From contig NZ_JAAITA010000003.1 in the NCBI RefSeq assembly GCF_013304445.1, forward strand, positions 62,001-126,000: a stretch of DNA of 64,000 bases, read 5' to 3'. The notes under the pieces were generated by a model. That model was given only the letters and a program-made list of their open reading frames with translations, was not told where the DNA came from and did not search any database. Both the position numbers and the translations under genes were made by a program. Position 1 is the first letter of the stretch, and every line of letters begins with the position of its first letter. This stretch comes from Blautia hansenii. Lineage in GTDB: Bacteria > Bacillota > Clostridia > Lachnospirales > Lachnospiraceae. Of the stretch, positions 42,713-50,469 are shown in pieces.

Positions 42713-43609
42713 TTGGTAAACGAAAACGATTTAAGAACAATCATTGCACAGGTTCTGCAGGAAATGAATCTGGATTCCAATAAAGAAGAAAAAGAAACCG
42801 CGGTTACAGGCTGTGCGTCCTGCTGTAAAGAGCCGAAAATCGAAGAGGGCTGCATTCCTGATGTGACAGAAGTGGATATCCGCAAACAGTATCTGGTAGA
42901 GAACCCGGTAAATAAAGAAGCTTATTACGATTTGAAACAGTATGCGCCCTGCCGTCTGGGAATCGGCAAGGCGGGGGCAAGATATAAAACAGACCCGGTA
43001 CTGCAGTTCCGGGCCGCACATTCCGCAGCACAGGACGCCGTATTCTCTGATGTGGACCAGGGTTTTATTGACAGCATGGGACTGTTTTCCGTAAAGACAC
43101 AGTGTGAGAACAAAGATGTATATCTGACTCGTCCGGATTTGGGAAGAAAACTGAGCGATGAAGCAGTAAAAACCGTGAAAGAAAAATGCAAAATGCACCC
43201 AACGGTACAGATTTTCGTATCGGACGGATTGAGCTCTGCAGCCGTTGCAGCCAATGTAGGCGATGTGCTTCCTGCCATTGAACAGGGCTTGAAGAGTTAC
43301 GGAATCGACACAGGAGTTCCTTTCTTTGTAAAATACGGCCGTGTAGGCGCTATGGACCAGGTTTCTGAAATTACAGGCGCTGACGTGACCTGTGTATTAA
43401 TCGGAGAACGTCCCGGTCTGATTACCGCAGAATCCATGTCTGCATACATTGCATACAAAGCGACTGTGGGAATGCCGGAGGCCAGAAGAACCGTTGTTTC
43501 CAACATTCACAAAGCAGGTACCATACCGGCTGAGGCTGGCGCCCATATTGCAGATATCATTAAAAAGATTCTGGATAACAAAGCCAGCGGAACGGATTTG
43601 AAACTGTAA
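42713..43609 (+). CDS. eutC: Ethanolamine ammonia-lyase small subunit
   Basis: A 298-residue subunit that provides the cobalamin-binding domain. The N-terminal helix and linker (MVNENDLRTIIAQVLQEMNL, then a Cys/Lys-rich linker) resemble a microcompartment-targeting helix; the body has RLGIGKAGARYKTDPVLQFR, VFSDVDQGF and VSDGLSSAAVAAN. The start is TTG at 42713 behind AGGAGG. The 13-nt gap after eutB fits the obligate complex. Confidence 0.96.
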   Translation: MVNENDLRTIIAQVLQEMNLDSNKEEKETAVTGCASCCKEPKIEEGCIPDVTEVDIRKQYLVENPVNKEAYYDLKQYAPCRLGIGKAGARYKTDPVLQFRAAHSAAQDAVFSDVDQGFIDSMGLFSVKTQCENKDVYLTRPDLGRKLSDEAVKTVKEKCKMHPTVQIFVSDGLSSAAVAANVGDVLPAIEQGLKSYGIDTGVPFFVKYGRVGAMDQVSEITGADVTCVLIGERPGLITAESMSAYIAYKATVGMPEARRTVVSNIHKAGTIPAEAGAHIADIIKKILDNKASGTDLKL

Positions 43610-43659
43610 GACTTTATGGCAAGTGAAAATAAATTCAGAGAGTAAGAGGAGGAAAATCC

Positions 43660-44310
43660 ATGAAACGAGACCCAGTAAGAGCTACAGTCCTTGCATCCAA
43701 AATTATCCCCAATGTGAGCCCGGATATGGCGAAAGAACTGAATCTGGAGCCGGGAATGAAATCTCTGGCCCTGATTACGGCGGACAGTGATGATGTTACC
43801 TATACAGCTCTTGATGAAGCAACGAAAAAAGCAGATGTAAAAGTGGTTTATGCAAAGAGTTTCTATGCAGGCGCTGCAAATGCAAATACCAAACTGGCAG
43901 GAGAGATCATCGGAATTCTGGCAGGTCCCAACCCTGCAGAAGTCAGGAGCGGACTGGAAGCCTGCGTGGACATGATTGAAAATCAGGCATATTTCATTTC
44001 CGCAAACGAAGATGATTCCATTATTTACTATGCACAGTGCATTTCCAGAACCGGTTCTTACCTTTCCGAAGGCGCAGGCATTCAGGAAGGAGAGGCCCTG
44101 GCTTATCTTATCGCCCCGCCTCTGGAAGCGATGTACGGCGTAGATGCCGCTTTAAAAGCAGCAGATGTAAAAATGTGCGTACTGTACGCACCGCCATCAG
44201 AAACGAACTTCGGCGGCGCACTGCTTACAGGAAGCCAGTCTGCGTGCAAGGCTGCCTGTGACGCTTTTGCAGCGGCGGTAGAATTTGTGGCTGAGAATCC
44301 TAAAGAATAA
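43660..44310 (+). CDS. eutL: Microcompartment shell protein EutL
   Basis: A 216-residue tandem BMC-domain (trimer-forming) shell protein of the EutL type. The first domain begins RATVLASKIIPNVSPDMAKEL, and the second has YLSEGAGIQEGEALAYLIAPP. EutL trimers form a gated central pore in shell facets and can bind ethanolamine. AGAGGAGG precedes the ATG. Confidence 0.95.
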   Translation: MKRDPVRATVLASKIIPNVSPDMAKELNLEPGMKSLALITADSDDVTYTALDEATKKADVKVVYAKSFYAGAANANTKLAGEIIGILAGPNPAEVRSGLEACVDMIENQAYFISANEDDSIIYYAQCISRTGSYLSEGAGIQEGEALAYLIAPPLEAMYGVDAALKAADVKMCVLYAPPSETNFGGALLTGSQSACKAACDAFAAAVEFVAENPKE

Positions 44311-44363
44311 ACAGGGAGAAAGCCGCAGAAAAGAACAGGCGGCATCCCTGGCGGAGGTAAAGC

Positions 44364-44945
44364 ATGAATGCACTGGGAATGATTGAGACATACGGCTACC
44401 TTACGGCAGTAGAGGCTTTGGACAGTGCATTAAAGGCTGCCAATGTATTTTTGGTAGATGTGGTTCGGGTAAGAGGCGGTCTGGTGACTGTGCTTATCGA
44501 AGGAGACGTAGGTGCAGTGAAAGCTGCGGCAGATGCCGCAGCGGCTGCAGCCGAAAGAGTGGGAGAAGTGGTAAGCGTGCATGTGATTCCGCGGCCTGAT
44601 AAGGACGTAAAGAGCATGCTCACTGCACACCCTGAACACCGGAAGAAAGCTGATATGGTACCGGAAGAATCCCCGGCAGAAGTATCAGCAGAAGAGCCGG
44701 AGAACACACCCGCCGAAGAACAGAAAGAGCAGCCCGTACAGAAGTCCGAAGAGAGCAGGACAGAAAATCCGGTTGAGGCAGAGCTGGTTTATACCAGAGA
44801 GGAAATGGGGAAGATGACCGTAGCCAAACTGAGAACTCTGGCACGGAAACTGAAACTCACCGGTCTGACCCCGCAGGAAATCCGCTTTGCCAAGAAGCAG
44901 GAACTGATTGAGGCTATCCTGAAAATTACCGGAGAAAAGAGGTAG
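44364..44945 (+). CDS. EutK-like shell protein: BMC domain plus Rho-N/SAP-like tail
   Basis: A 193-residue fusion. Residues 1-85 are a BMC-H domain ([20 protein letters not shown] ... VHVIPRP). Residues 90-145 form an acidic Pro/Glu linker. Residues 151-187 ([18 protein letters not shown] followed by [12 protein letters not shown]) match the helix-turn-helix pattern of the Rho N-terminal/SAP fold, which usually binds nucleic acid. E. coli EutK also has a BMC domain followed by a putative nucleic-acid-binding domain, but of winged-helix type. Here the position in the operon is the same and the tail differs. Binding partner unknown. Confidence 0.85.
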   Translation: MNALGMIETYGYLTAVEALDSALKAANVFLVDVVRVRGGLVTVLIEGDVGAVKAAADAAAAAAERVGEVVSVHVIPRPDKDVKSMLTAHPEHRKKADMVPEESPAEVSAEEPENTPAEEQKEQPVQKSEESRTENPVEAELVYTREEMGKMTVAKLRTLARKLKLTGLTPQEIRFAKKQELIEAILKITGEKR

Positions 44946-44948
44946 ATT

Positions 44949-46424
44949 ATGCAGTTATATGACAAAGACCTTTTGTCAGTACAGGAAGTACGCGAACTGG
45001 TAGAAAAAGCCAAGTCTGCACAGCAGGAACTGGCAGCAAAAAGCCAGGCAGAGGTGGACAGAATCGTGAAATCTGTGGCACAGGCAGGCGTAAGAAATGC
45101 ACAGCGTCTTGCAAAACTGGCACATGAAGAAACCGGATTCGGCGTAGAGGCTGACAAAGTAATCAAAAACGTATTCGCCAGCGACGGCGTATACCAGCAC
45201 ATCAAAGATATGAAAACCATAGGGGAACTGAGCCGGGACGAAGAACATAAAATTCGTACCATCGCAGTTCCGGTAGGGGTGATTGCAGGACTGATTCCTT
45301 CTACAAACCCTACCTCCACCGCATTGTATAAATCAGAGATTGCCATTAAAGCGGGAAATGCCATTGTATTTTCTCCCCACCCCAACGCAAGAAACAGTAT
45401 TCTGGAAACCGTAAAGGTTATCCGTCAGGCCATTGCAGAGGCAGGTGGAAATGAAAATCTGGTATCCTGTATTACCATTCCGACCATACAGGCGACAGAC
45501 AATCTTATGCGCCACCCGGACGTCTCTATGATACTGGCTACGGGCGGTTCGGCTATGGTAAGAGCCGCATATTCATCGGGAACTCCCGCTATCGGCGTGG
45601 GACCGGGAAACGGCCCGGCCTATATTGAGAAGACAGCAGATGTGAAACTGGCTGTGAAACGGATTCTGGATTCCAAAACGTTTGATAACGGCACTATCTG
45701 TGCTTCCGAGCAGTCCGTGGTATGCGAGGAAGGGATGCGCAGGGAAGTACAGGCCGAGATGGAACGACAGGGCGCTTATTTCCTGATGCCGGACCAGATG
45801 AAAAAGCTGGGAAGCTTTATTTTAAGAGCCAACGGAACCATGAATCCCATGATAGTGGGAAAATCTGCACAGGTCATTGCAGATTTGGCAGGAATTGAAA
45901 TACCAAAAGATACCAGAGTGCTGGTGGCAGAGGAAACCGGCATCGGAAGAGGACACCCGTATTCCAACGAAAAACTGGCGCCGATTCTGGCTTTTTACAC
46001 AGCGCCGTCCTATGTGGAAATCTGTGAACTCTGTACGGAAATCCTTCACTACGAAGGCGCAGGACATACCTTCTCCATGCACACGAAAGATGAGAGCATG
46101 GTAACTTATTTCGCACAGAGAATTCCCGCTTCCAGAATTATTGTCAATACCCCCAGCGCGCTTGGCGGTATCGGAGGAACCACAGGGCTGCAGCCGTCTC
46201 TGACCCTTGGCTGCGGCGCTGTAGGAGGAAGTGCAACTTCTGAAAATGTGGGACCGAAGCATTTGATGAACCTGCGCTATGTGGCAGAGGGGCTTTCCGA
46301 ACTGGAAGACATCCGAAACAAGCTTCCGGACTGTTCCGAAGGTATCTGCAAACCGCAGAAATACGATGATATTGATATTGACGCAGTGGTAAGCGAAATT
46401 ATCAGGCGTCTTCAGAATTCTTAA
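44949..46424 (+). CDS. eutE: CoA-acylating acetaldehyde dehydrogenase EutE
   Basis: A 491-residue aldehyde dehydrogenase that turns acetaldehyde, CoA and NAD+ into acetyl-CoA. The catalytic Cys251 is in FDNGTICASEQSVV, the cofactor region is ATGGSAMVRAAYSSGTPAIGVGPGN. Unlike enteric EutE there is no separate N-terminal targeting helix; instead a C-terminal extension ends in an amphipathic helix (DIDIDAVVSEIIRRLQNS) after a linker, a typical encapsulation peptide. It begins 3 nt after the EutK-like gene, so the two are tightly coupled. Confidence 0.95.
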   Translation: MQLYDKDLLSVQEVRELVEKAKSAQQELAAKSQAEVDRIVKSVAQAGVRNAQRLAKLAHEETGFGVEADKVIKNVFASDGVYQHIKDMKTIGELSRDEEHKIRTIAVPVGVIAGLIPSTNPTSTALYKSEIAIKAGNAIVFSPHPNARNSILETVKVIRQAIAEAGGNENLVSCITIPTIQATDNLMRHPDVSMILATGGSAMVRAAYSSGTPAIGVGPGNGPAYIEKTADVKLAVKRILDSKTFDNGTICASEQSVVCEEGMRREVQAEMERQGAYFLMPDQMKKLGSFILRANGTMNPMIVGKSAQVIADLAGIEIPKDTRVLVAEETGIGRGHPYSNEKLAPILAFYTAPSYVEICELCTEILHYEGAGHTFSMHTKDESMVTYFAQRIPASRIIVNTPSALGGIGGTTGLQPSLTLGCGAVGGSATSENVGPKHLMNLRYVAEGLSELEDIRNKLPDCSEGICKPQKYDDIDIDAVVSEIIRRLQNS

Positions 46425-46454
46425 ACATGAGAAAAGCAAAAGGAGGATATGAAT

Positions 46455-46739
46455 ATGGCAGCACAACAGGCACTTGGAATGATTGAAACAAAGGGATTGG
46501 TAGCGTCCATAGAAGCAGCCGATGCCATGGTAAAGGCAGCAAACGTGACTCTGATTGGAAAAGAGCACGTAGGAGGAGGTCTTGTAACCGTTATGGTAAG
46601 AGGTGACGTAGGCGCAGTAAAAGCAGCTACAGACGCAGGAGCAGCCGCAGCGGAGCGCGTAGGTGAGCTGGTTTCCATCCATGTAATCCCAAGACCACAT
46701 GAAGAAGTAGAGGCAATTCTGCCATCTGTAAACAGATAA
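46455..46739 (+). CDS. eutM: Microcompartment shell protein EutM, copy 1
   Basis: A 94-residue BMC-H shell hexamer subunit ([40 protein letters not shown]). It is the main facet protein of the organelle. The ATG at 46455 is preferred to one two codons earlier because copy 2 has only the later site behind the same AGGAGG. It differs from copy 2 in five residues near the C-terminus (V/I, A/S and the final VNR versus LAK). Confidence 0.95.
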   Translation: MAAQQALGMIETKGLVASIEAADAMVKAANVTLIGKEHVGGGLVTVMVRGDVGAVKAATDAGAAAAERVGELVSIHVIPRPHEEVEAILPSVNR

Positions 46740-46769
46740 TCAGAAACAGAACAAAAGGAGGATACGAAT

Positions 46770-47054
46770 ATGGCAGCACAACAGGCACTTGGAATGATTG
46801 AAACAAAAGGACTGGTAGCGTCCATAGAAGCAGCAGACGCCATGGTAAAGGCAGCAAATGTGACTTTGATTGGAAAAGAACATGTAGGCGGAGGCCTTGT
46901 AACCGTTATGGTAAGAGGTGACGTAGGCGCGGTAAAAGCGGCAACAGACGCAGGTGCGGCTGCAGCGGAACGCGTAGGCGAACTGATTTCCATTCATGTA
47001 ATCCCAAGGCCCCACGAAGAAGTGGAATCCATTCTGCCCTCTCTTGCAAAATAA
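46770..47054 (+). CDS. eutM: Microcompartment shell protein EutM, copy 2
   Basis: A 94-residue BMC-H protein almost identical to the gene 30 nt upstream. The first 72 residues are the same, yet many third-codon positions differ, so the copy is old and kept by selection. The duplicated unit includes the AAAAGGAGGATA ribosome-binding region. Two EutM copies may raise shell dosage or give mixed hexamers with different C-terminal edges. A short GC hairpin follows. Confidence 0.95.
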   Translation: MAAQQALGMIETKGLVASIEAADAMVKAANVTLIGKEHVGGGLVTVMVRGDVGAVKAATDAGAAAAERVGELISIHVIPRPHEEVESILPSLAK

Positions 47055-47059
47055 AAGCG

Positions 47060-47078
47060 GCCAGCACAGGCTGCTGGC
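47060..47078 (+). other. Intergenic hairpin after eutM copy 2
   Basis: GCCAGCA (47060-47066) and TGCTGGC (47072-47078) form a perfect 7-bp stem with a 5-nt loop, followed by TTTGT. It may be a weak terminator or an mRNA-stabilising element that keeps shell mRNA abundant relative to eutT. Confidence 0.5.
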
Positions 47079-47115
47079 TTTGTAAACAGCAGCGAGAGGA
47101 GGTGGATTACCTGAT

Positions 47116-47931
47116 ATGAAAGTGATAACAGAGGCTATATTACGCAGTGAACTTCGGGCATCTACCCCGGAAACTTATACTGTGCCGGAGGGAAAAATCC
47201 TCTCTCCGGCTGCAAGAGAATACTTACAGCAGTGTAAAATCCGCATTGAGGACGGGAAAGGGATCAAAACCGCAAAGAAAAGTCAGCAGACAGAAGAGCG
47301 GGAAGAAAAACCAGAGATGCAGGCCACAAAAGTTCTGCCTATGCCGGAGGTACAGGTGGAAAAGGAGGCAAAGCCGAAATTTGTGGATTATGAAACCGGC
47401 GCTTATTATTATGAGAAACCCGAGCATATGACCCATCTGTATGGCAACACACTGGTACCAAAAGACCATAAGCGGATTTTCTTCCGCGGCAAACTGGACA
47501 GTCTGGAAACACTTTTTGTCCTGAATCAGACCATTCTTCAGGAAATGGGAGAATCCCAGAAACTGCTTGATGATTTGCAGGACATTCTGGTGAGCCTGAG
47601 AGAAATGATGCGGTGTGATGTCATGGACGAACCTTTCCGCAGGGAATGCATCATTGGACTGAGCCATGCGGAACTGAGGGAACATTCTCATAACCCTATG
47701 AAGTTTTACAATGTAAAGCAGATGGTGCTTCCGGATTATACACTGGGCAAGGCTTATGCACTTCTGAATCAGCTAAGGGCAGCCGTCCGTGAAGCAGAAG
47801 TGGCAGCAGCAACCGCTTTTCATGAGGGAAGAAGCTACAATAGAGAAGATATTATTCAAGAATTGAACCGAATGTCCAGTGCCATGCACATCATCATGTG
47901 CAAGTATCTGGCAGAGGGCTATAAGGAGTAA
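47116..47931 (+). CDS. eutT: Corrinoid adenosyltransferase EutT
   Basis: A 271-residue enzyme that makes adenosylcobalamin for EutBC. N-terminal VITEAILRSELRASTPETY and ILSPAAREYLQQCKIRIEDG match EutT. A linker is followed by a C-terminal helical domain (FRGKLDSLETLFVLNQTILQ, CIIGLSHAELREHSHNPMKF). The enteric CCxxC iron-binding motif is absent from the middle region, as reported for some Firmicute EutT. AGGAGG lies 11 nt before the ATG. Confidence 0.9.
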   Translation: MKVITEAILRSELRASTPETYTVPEGKILSPAAREYLQQCKIRIEDGKGIKTAKKSQQTEEREEKPEMQATKVLPMPEVQVEKEAKPKFVDYETGAYYYEKPEHMTHLYGNTLVPKDHKRIFFRGKLDSLETLFVLNQTILQEMGESQKLLDDLQDILVSLREMMRCDVMDEPFRRECIIGLSHAELREHSHNPMKFYNVKQMVLPDYTLGKAYALLNQLRAAVREAEVAAATAFHEGRSYNREDIIQELNRMSSAMHIIMCKYLAEGYKE

Positions 47932-47933
47932 GC

Positions 47934-48551
47934 ATGGAACAGTTGATAAACAAAGTGCTGGACACCATGACAAAGGCCGGACTGGTAGAGGTAGAGGTTT
48001 CCGCCCGCCATGTACATCTCACAGAAGAAGATGTGGAAAAACTTTTTGGAAAAGGGCAGGTGCTGCATGAGAAGCGCCCCCTTTCCCAGAAGGGACAGTT
48101 TTTAAGCGAAGAGCGGGTGACACTGACAGGCCCGAAAGGGAAAAAGGAACGCGTGGCAGTGCTTGGCCCTGTGCGGAAAGCCACTCAGGTGGAACTTTCT
48201 GTCAGCGACTGCGTAGCCCTTGGGGTACAGGCGCCGCTTCGGGAATCCGGAGATGTGAAGGGCTCTGCCCCTATGATTATCAAAGGACCTGCCGGCAGTA
48301 TTGCTATTTCCGAGGGAACCATTGTGGCGCACAACCACATTCATGTTCCCACAGAGGTGGCAAAAATGCTGCAGATTTCCGATAAAGAGCATGTCAGCGT
48401 AAAAATATTAAGCGAGCGTCCGGTAACCTTTGATGATGTCATTGTCCGCGTCAGCGATGCATTTAACTTCAGAATGCACATTGATTTCGACGAGGCAAAT
48501 GCAGCGTCAGTCCGGGGATTTACCCTGGGTAAGATTATACGGAAACAGTGA
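47934..48551 (+). CDS. pduL: PduL-type phosphotransacylase
   Basis: A 205-residue phosphotransacylase that converts acetyl-CoA to acetyl-phosphate and recycles CoA inside the organelle. The two beta-barrel zinc sites are visible: VSARHVHLTEEDVEKLFGKG and TIVAHNHIHVP. It takes the place of the EutD (PTA) of enteric bacteria. Residues 1-16 (MEQLINKVLDTMTKAG) form an amphipathic helix likely to be an encapsulation peptide. Gap to eutT is 2 nt. Confidence 0.94.
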   Translation: MEQLINKVLDTMTKAGLVEVEVSARHVHLTEEDVEKLFGKGQVLHEKRPLSQKGQFLSEERVTLTGPKGKKERVAVLGPVRKATQVELSVSDCVALGVQAPLRESGDVKGSAPMIIKGPAGSIAISEGTIVAHNHIHVPTEVAKMLQISDKEHVSVKILSERPVTFDDVIVRVSDAFNFRMHIDFDEANAASVRGFTLGKIIRKQ

Positions 48552-48566
48552 GGAGAGCAGTTGCAG

Positions 48567-49382
48567 ATGGATATCAGGCATGTGGAAGAATTTATGAGAC
48601 GTGTGGCGGAATCAGAGACGAAGACCTTTCCTGCCAAAGGAAAACTGAAAGTGGGATTAGACCTGGGGACTGCCTACATTGTTCTTGTGGTATTAGATGA
48701 AGAAAACAATCCGGTGGCATGTGAGAAGCAGGCAGCCAGCGTGCTGCGGGACGGGGTGGTTGTGGATTATTCCGGCGCCCTGGACATTGTCCGCCGCTTA
48801 AAGGCAAAGCTGGAGGAAAGACTGGGCAGAGAGCTGATAAACTGTGCCATTGCCATGCCGGCCGGCACGGAGAGCAGCGCAAAAACCCACAGCTATGTGG
48901 CAGAAGGGGCGGGCTTTGAAGTCTCAGCCGTGTTGGACGAACCCAGTTCTGCCAACGCCGTGTATGAGATTCAGGACGGCGTTATTGTGGACATCGGCGG
49001 CGGGACCACCGGGCTTGCCATTTTAAAAGGCGGAGAAGTGGTACAGGTAGAAGATGAGCCTACAGGCGGCACTCACCTTTCTCTGGTGCTTGCGGGCAAT
49101 TATCACGTTCCCTTTGCCGAGGCAGAGGAAATCAAACAGGATTACAGCAGACACAAGGAAATTCTTCCCGTGCTGAAAGCCGTGGTAGAAAAAATTGCCA
49201 CCATCATCAACCGCTATGTAAAAGGGAAAGATATTGATACCATTTACCTGTGCGGCGGCACCTGCTGTCTGACGGGGATTGAAAAAATCATTGAAAAAGA
49301 GACAGGAATCAAAACAGTTAAGCCGGAAAATCCGTTCCTGGTAACTCCGGCCGGAATTGCCATGAACTGTCAGCCTGCATAA
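48567..49382 (+). CDS. eutJ: EutJ, ASKHA-fold chaperone-like protein
   Basis: A 271-residue protein of the EutJ family with an actin/Hsp70-like ATPase fold: LKVGLDLGTAYIVLVVLD, VVDIGGGTTGLAILK and YLCGGTCCLTGIE. It is thought to act as a chaperone or reactivase for eut enzymes; the precise function is unsettled. The ATG at 48567 is chosen, 9 nt after AGGAGA; an in-frame TTG at 48561 is too close. Confidence 0.92.
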   Translation: MDIRHVEEFMRRVAESETKTFPAKGKLKVGLDLGTAYIVLVVLDEENNPVACEKQAASVLRDGVVVDYSGALDIVRRLKAKLEERLGRELINCAIAMPAGTESSAKTHSYVAEGAGFEVSAVLDEPSSANAVYEIQDGVIVDIGGGTTGLAILKGGEVVQVEDEPTGGTHLSLVLAGNYHVPFAEAEEIKQDYSRHKEILPVLKAVVEKIATIINRYVKGKDIDTIYLCGGTCCLTGIEKIIEKETGIKTVKPENPFLVTPAGIAMNCQPA

Positions 49383-49417
49383 GACAGGCAGAAAAAAGCA
49401 GAAAGGAGGAGAATCGC

Positions 49418-50173
49418 GTGGACACAGAGTTGTTAAACGAAATCTGTAAAAGAGTGCAGGAAAAACTGCAGGCCATACAACTGCCTTCCATTCTGGTACT
49501 CACCGAAGAACACGGAACTATTTGCCATGAAACGCTGGAGAACACAGAACTTGGCAGATATTACCGCATGGAATGCGCTCTGCTTGCCGATTATCAGTGC
49601 AGTGTGAAGGACTGTGAGGCCGTGGTGCTCTATACCCTGTCAAACGAAGCGCTGGGAAAAATTTCCCACGGCATTTTTGACAATGGTTTCACCAGACTTC
49701 TGGGACAGGCGCTTTTAGAGGGAAAGAAAATCTATGCCGCAGAAGAAGGCATTGAGCTTTACGAATACCGGGATACCGCGCCCAAGGCTTTTTACGGACG
49801 GCTGGAAGCCAATCTGCAGATGTTAAAGGACAGCGGCCTGATGATTGCTGCTCATGAGCAGATACCGGATTTGATTCTGCACGGCGCGGACACAGAAGCC
49901 CCGGAGGGGTGTCCGGAAGAGCCGGCCTGCAGCCATGCAGAGGCAGCTGCAGACACGGACGGGGATTGTGCAGAAGAACTGCCGGAAGCTGTACTGGACA
50001 AGAAAATCATTACAGAAAAGGATATGATTTCTCTGGGAAATCAGCGGATAAAACGGGTGATAATCAGAGAGAAATCCATTTTGTCCGATTTGGCTAAGGA
50101 ATATGCAGCAAAACATAAAATTCTCATAGAACGCAGAGACATCTCCTCAGGAAAGAGAGAACAGCGCCTATGA
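49418..50173 (+). CDS. Microcompartment-locus protein of unknown function (PduM-like C-terminus)
   Basis: A 251-residue protein starting with GTG behind AAAGGAGG. The N-terminal helix MDTELLNEICKRVQEKLQ looks like a targeting peptide. An alpha/beta domain follows (about 20-130), then an acidic Ala/Glu/Cys-rich linker (about 160-195). The C-terminal segment (IITEKDMISLG ... VIIREKSILSDLAKEYAAKHKI) resembles the tail of PduM and the N-terminus of EutT, a recurring microcompartment motif. It matches the type of eut protein described as specific to non-proteobacterial operons. It overlaps eutN by 4 nt. No enzymatic motif is recognised. Confidence 0.75.
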   Translation: MDTELLNEICKRVQEKLQAIQLPSILVLTEEHGTICHETLENTELGRYYRMECALLADYQCSVKDCEAVVLYTLSNEALGKISHGIFDNGFTRLLGQALLEGKKIYAAEEGIELYEYRDTAPKAFYGRLEANLQMLKDSGLMIAAHEQIPDLILHGADTEAPEGCPEEPACSHAEAAADTDGDCAEELPEAVLDKKIITEKDMISLGNQRIKRVIIREKSILSDLAKEYAAKHKILIERRDISSGKREQRL

Positions 50174-50451
50174 AAACAGGAAAAGTTATCGGAACCATCT
50201 GGGCAACCAGAAAAGAGGAAAAACTGGCAGGGCTGAAGCTTCTGGTCATTCAGCCGGTAAATCTGCTGGACGATAAACCCATCGAGTATCCCATTGTAGC
50301 GGCGGACATTATCGGCGCCGGAGTGGGAGAAAAAGTGATTTATGTAGGCGGAAGTTCTGCCCGGAATGCGGCAGGGGGAAGGGATATTCCCGTGGACGCC
50401 ACTGTGGTGGGCATTGTAGACGACCAGGAAATAGAGGAAGACAGGATTTAA
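50170..50451 (+). CDS. eutN: Microcompartment vertex protein EutN
   Basis: A 93-residue EutN/CcmL-family pentamer protein that caps the shell vertices. Visible features are MKTGKVIGTIWATRKEEKLAG, KLLVIQPVN, VAADIIGAGVGEKVIYVGGSSARNAAG and VDATVVGIVD. Its ATG overlaps the end of the preceding gene (ATGA), so translation is coupled. Confidence 0.96.
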   Translation: MKTGKVIGTIWATRKEEKLAGLKLLVIQPVNLLDDKPIEYPIVAADIIGAGVGEKVIYVGGSSARNAAGGRDIPVDATVVGIVDDQEIEEDRI

Positions 50452-50469
50452 GCGGAAAGCGGTGAGGCA

